Source of the DNA: Lachnospiraceae bacterium
GTDB taxonomy: Bacteria; Bacillota; Clostridia; Lachnospirales; Lachnospiraceae
Assembly: GCA_900767585.1 (NCBI GenBank)
Contig: CAAFZP010000093.1
Location: forward strand, 1 to 18,802
Direction: 5' to 3'
Length of the DNA: 18,802 nucleotides
Below the pieces are notes generated by a model. That model was not told the origin of the DNA. It worked only from the letters and a program-made list of their open reading frames with translations, and did not search any database. This document shows, piece by piece, positions 16,234 to 18,802 of this stretch (positions within the stretch are counted from its first letter, which is position 1; each line of letters starts with the position of its first letter). The translations under genes were made by a program, and so were the position numbers.

Positions 16234-17613
16234 CTATAAACGTTTTACCGCATCCATCGCGAGCACCGACCGCTCGCATTCCTCCGCCGATAATGTGAGC
16301 TGCGCACAATACGGGCTTCCCTGCATGTATTTCGCCGCATAACTTAGTCCATTCGTCCGTTCATCGAGAAACGGCCGGTCAATCTGGCACGGATCTCCAA
16401 GCAATATGATCTTTGTGCCTTTTCCTGCCCGCGTGATGATGCCACGCACCTGATTCGGCGTCATGTTCTGCGCTTCATCAATAATCAGATAGGTCTTCGC
16501 AATCGAACGTCCACGGATAAAATTCAGTGCCTCTGTCTGGATGATTCCCCGCTCGAAGATCTCCTGAATCTTATCTGCCAATGCTTTCTCATCCGCATAT
16601 CGCTCCTCTTCATCCGAATCAAGAATCTGCTCTAAGTTATCAATCACCGGGCGCATCAATGGTGCAATCTTCTCCTGCTCGCTTCCCGGCAGAAATCCAA
16701 TCTCATCGTCAAACTGTGCATTCGGCCGGCAGACGATGATCCGCCGGTATTCCCCCGTCGGATTGTTGAACACCTTTTCTAACCCAACCGCCAGCGAGTA
16801 AAATGTCTTCGCCGTACCTGCCATTCCTTTGATGATCACAAGCGGAATCTCGTCCGCTGATGCCATCAATGCCTCCTGCATGAAGTACTGCCCGACATTT
16901 CTCGGCTTGATGCCATACGGGTATGATTTCTTATAAGATAATGGATAGATTTTATCAGCTTGCACCTTACCGAGAATCGTTTTCTTATTCGACTGATCCG
17001 GGGTTAAAATCACGAATTCATGCTCGATAAATTCCGGCTGTATGCGATTTCCTTCCGCGTCTGTCTGATACACCTCATTGCATGGGATTCCGTGCTTCTT
17101 GAATTCCTTTACCTTATCTTCCGGGATATATGCATCCGTCCTGCCTGTATATTGCCGGTCATCCACCGTAATCTGTTCCGTCGTGAAATCCTCTGCCCGC
17201 ACGCCAAGCATCTGCGCCTTGATCCGGAGCACCAGATCCTTCGTAACCAGAATCACCTGTGACTTCTTGCCCAAATCCTGTGACAATCCCTTACAGACCT
17301 TCAAGATCCGGTTGTCCGCTTTATCTTCCGGCATATCCTCCGGGAGTTCCACCGCCTTGTAATTCTTCTCGATGCGGAGCGTTCCTCCATCCGGCAGCGT
17401 CACACCCTGTAACAGATCTCCCTGATTCCGGTACTGCTCCAGCATCCGCACGACTTTTCTCGCATTGGAGCCTTTCTCGCCGTCCGCTTTCTTCAATCCA
17501 TCAAGTTCTTCTACCACAACAAGCGGAAGCACCACATCATTCTCTTCGAAGCATAAGAATGCATGTGGTGCCTGAATCAGGATATTCGTATCTATCACAT
17601 ATGTTTTCTTCAT
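16234..17613 (-). CDS. PIN-PhoH fusion: ribonuclease-like domain plus PhoH ATPase
   Basis: A 459-residue cytoplasmic protein with the architecture of B. subtilis YlaK and mycobacterial PhoH2. The N-terminal PIN domain (1-140) has the acidic set D8 (VIDTN), E35-E36 (VVEELDGLKK), D100 and D126 (VTKDL). The C-terminal PhoH P-loop ATPase domain (about 240-455) has Walker A GMAGTAKT (263-270) and Walker B LIIDEAQNMTP (D379, E380), followed by LLGDPCQID. By family knowledge it couples ATP hydrolysis to RNA unwinding and cleavage. Walker A carries alanine (A268) where the usual motif has glycine just before the lysine. GGGGG precedes the start at about 9 bases. The structured repeat copy B lies in its leader, and an HD-domain gene follows in the same operon. 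Confidence 0.92.
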   Translation of the reverse strand: MKKTYVIDTNILIQAPHAFLCFEENDVVLPLVVVEELDGLKKADGEKGSNARKVVRMLEQYRNQGDLLQGVTLPDGGTLRIEKNYKAVELPEDMPEDKADNRILKVCKGLSQDLGKKSQVILVTKDLVLRIKAQMLGVRAEDFTTEQITVDDRQYTGRTDAYIPEDKVKEFKKHGIPCNEVYQTDAEGNRIQPEFIEHEFVILTPDQSNKKTILGKVQADKIYPLSYKKSYPYGIKPRNVGQYFMQEALMASADEIPLVIIKGMAGTAKTFYSLAVGLEKVFNNPTGEYRRIIVCRPNAQFDDEIGFLPGSEQEKIAPLMRPVIDNLEQILDSDEEERYADEKALADKIQEIFERGIIQTEALNFIRGRSIAKTYLIIDEAQNMTPNQVRGIITRAGKGTKIILLGDPCQIDRPFLDERTNGLSYAAKYMQGSPYCAQLTLSAEECERSVLAMDAVKRL

Positions 17614-17678
17614 GTAAAAACCCCCATTTATTATGATTTACGGGAGGGAATTGTAAATATCCATCTACCCAATGTCCC

Positions 17679-17837
17679 ATGTTGAATCTCAGTATCAATT
17701 ACGTGCAGACGCGCTCTCGCTCACTTCCGCATGTAACGGTACTAAACTCACTGTTCCAGTAACAAGTTACTGTCCAGTTCATTAAGTACCGACATGCTCC
17801 AATGGTCTGCCCTAAAATTGATACTGAAATTCAACAT
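17679..17837. repeat. Structured intergenic repeat, copy B (upstream of phoH)
   Basis: A 159-bp second copy of the element at 4995-5131, in the same orientation. The outer arms 17679-17700 and 17816-17837 are complementary over 22 bp with one mismatch and are unrelated in sequence to the arms of copy A. GCAGAC/GTCTGC (17705-17710 with 17805-17810) continues the stem. Inner stems are GCATGT/ACATGC (17729-17734 with 17792-17797) and CGGTACT/AGTACCG (17737-17743 with 17785-17791), again changed in a compensating way. The tip carries an extra hairpin absent from copy A: CAGTAAC-AA-GTTACTG at 17757-17772. The rest of the 331-base gap between phoH and the phosphatase gene holds only AT-rich DNA with a GTTAAAT direct repeat near 17899 and 17922. 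Confidence 0.85.
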
Positions 17838-17944
17838 CCCACACTATGGTTATGATATTCTCAATGTCATCCTCATATCTTCATAATAAACAGGGGGTGT
17901 TAAATATGTTATCTCGCATATGTTAAATACACGTAAATGCTGTT

Positions 17945-18445
17945 TTACTTATGCAGTTGTTCTTTGTCTTTGATGTAGGCGAGTAAGCCCTTGCAACCCA
18001 CCATAACATCTTCAAATGTCTGGTCAAAATCGCCGGTATACCACGGATCAGCCACGTCACGTGCCTCGCTCAATTTATGCGTCTTCTCATAGTCCGTAAA
18101 TGCCAGCATCTTGTAAATCTTCCCTTCCACATCGCTACCACCGGCAATCCGCGTCATATTCCGGATATTCGCACCATCCATTCCAATCAAATAATCATAG
18201 TATGTATAATCCGCCCGCGTCATCTGTCTTGCCCGATGCGGAATCAACGGAATCTGCTCCTGTTGTAATTTCCGCTTTGTCCCATGGTGTGGCGGATTCC
18301 CAATCTCCTCTGTACTCGTCGCTGCCGAATCAATCTCGAAATAGGAATCGAGATGGGACTGGCGAACGAGGTGGGCGAATACGCTTTGAGCCATGGTGGA
18401 ACGACATATGTTGCCGTGGCAGATAAAGAGCACGCGTATACTCAT
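17945..18445 (-). CDS. Low-molecular-weight protein-tyrosine phosphatase
   Basis: A 166-residue cytoplasmic phosphatase. The N-terminal P-loop FICHGNICRST carries the C-x5-R signature with nucleophile C9 and R15, and S16 follows. The general acid is D133 in ADPWYTGDF, where most relatives have DPYY/DPW. These enzymes remove phosphate from protein tyrosine (some from arginine) and in Firmicutes often oppose BY-kinases for capsule or stress control. No kinase or capsule gene is next to it here. An AGGAGG lies 7 bases before the ATG. Its leader region (18464-18586) contains an extensive symmetric array of GCC/GGC boxes, which suggests specific transcriptional control. Confidence 0.94.
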   Translation of the reverse strand: MSIRVLFICHGNICRSTMAQSVFAHLVRQSHLDSYFEIDSAATSTEEIGNPPHHGTKRKLQQEQIPLIPHRARQMTRADYTYYDYLIGMDGANIRNMTRIAGGSDVEGKIYKMLAFTDYEKTHKLSEARDVADPWYTGDFDQTFEDVMVGCKGLLAYIKDKEQLHK

Positions 18446-18463
18446 GTTTTTTCCTCCTAAAAA

Positions 18464-18586
18464 GCCTTATTTTTCCGTAATTTGCCGTGTTATGCCACTT
18501 TCAAAAATGTATAAAGTATTGTTACAATGCCACGTGACATTGATTTTTAGTACATATCTTGGCATATCGTGGCAAAATAAGGCAAA
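18464..18586. promoter_or_regulatory. Symmetric box array upstream of the tyrosine phosphatase
   Basis: TTTGCC-N6-TGCCAC (18481-18498) is mirrored exactly by GTGGCA-N6-GGCAAA (18569-18586). The shared centre of symmetry falls in the near-perfect palindrome AATGCCACGTGACATT (18526-18541). GGCA also recurs at 18561, 18571 and 18581, a 10-base period. GCCTTATTTT (18464-18473) and AAAATAAGGC (18574-18583) form a further perfect 10-bp inverted pair. It looks like a multi-site operator, or a long mRNA hairpin in the leader. Confidence 0.55.
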
Positions 18587-18600
18587 TCGATACACTCATT

Positions 18601-18802
18601 CTTAGTAGAAACGTAGTCAAAATAAGGTGTGTTACTACTCCAATTTTGGTGGGTGCATTTGAAACCTTTGAATCCTAAAGGGGGGCCTTTTTGCACCCAG
18701 GGGGGCAAATCCAAAGTCTATAGTTGAGACCGTTTCAAGTTTTGTGTAAACGTTAAAAACCGATATAAGATTTGTGAATAGTTACAAATGGGCAGAGCCG
18801 AT
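18601..18802. other. Gene-free right edge with G-tract hairpin
   Basis: No credible gene is seen. TGGGTGCA (18650-18657) pairs with TGCACCCA (18692-18699). Inside, AAAGG at 18677-18681 can pair either with CCTTT at 18665-18669 or with CCTTT at 18686-18690. There are two G6 runs (18680-18685, 18700-18705). Bases 18733-18752 (TTTCAAGTTTTGTGTAAACG) vaguely recall the terminal repeats of IS256-type elements, but no partner end is inside the window. An ATG at 18788 is open to the window edge but has no ribosome binding site. Confidence 0.4.

Noticed and set aside
18393..18605. 70-codon plus-strand reading across the phosphatase leader
   Set aside because: It overlaps the phosphatase gene antisense, has no ribosome binding site and its sequence is explained by the symmetric box array.
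1..18802. CRISPR array, tRNA or rRNA genes
   Set aside because: No regularly spaced direct repeats, cloverleaf-like segments or rRNA-like conserved blocks were seen on reading the window.

Overview
The window looks like a chromosomal stretch of an anaerobic Firmicute, most likely of the Lachnospiraceae. This rests on the style of the proteins (single-enzyme diaminopimelate dehydrogenase, PIN-PhoH ATPase, Hsp33, LtaS-type sulfatase, fermentative D-lactate dehydrogenase), strong AGGAGG ribosome binding sites, AT-rich intergenic regions and moderate-GC genes. No rRNA, tRNA or CRISPR array is visible. The genus cannot be fixed from the sequence alone.

Layout. Bases 1-717 are a decayed accessory scar: a frameshifted ribbon-helix-helix (ParR-like) gene fragment and a truncated companion ORF on the minus strand, butted against the 3' part of an IS4-family transposase that has also lost an internal segment. 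A small XRE-type regulator follows. From 1386 to 4941 a minus-strand operon carries meso-diaminopimelate dehydrogenase (ddh), an NhaC-family antiporter and an EamA/DMT transporter, closed by an intrinsic terminator near 1283. Then comes an LtaS-like membrane phosphoglycerol transferase (minus). It is divergent from a plus-strand group: SAM methyltransferase, Hsp33 (hslO) and a PHP-domain phosphoesterase. A bidirectional terminator (about 10134) separates this group from a minus-strand sodium-dependent (SNF) transporter. The rest is all minus strand: D-lactate dehydrogenase, BirA, endonuclease IV, a four-helix membrane protein of unknown role, an HD phosphohydrolase with a PIN-PhoH ATPase, and a low-molecular-weight tyrosine phosphatase. 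The right edge has no gene but is rich in symmetric sequence.

How the genes fit together. The ddh operon couples DAP/lysine and peptidoglycan-precursor metabolism to two transporters. Most other genes are housekeeping: envelope polymer, redox chaperone, nucleotide/RNA turnover, biotin ligation, base-excision repair, lactate fermentation.

The most interesting signal is non-coding. A structured intergenic element occurs twice (4995-5131 and 17679-17837) in the same orientation, each time just upstream of a minus-strand gene (ddh, phoH). The central blocks are nearly identical, while the long outer arms and the inner stems differ in sequence between copies yet stay self-complementary. That is compensatory change. 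Further non-coding signals are a perfect 12-bp inverted repeat embracing the ldhA ribosome binding site and start codon, and an exactly symmetric 106-bp array of TTTGCC/TGCCAC boxes centred on a CACGTG palindrome upstream of the tyrosine phosphatase.
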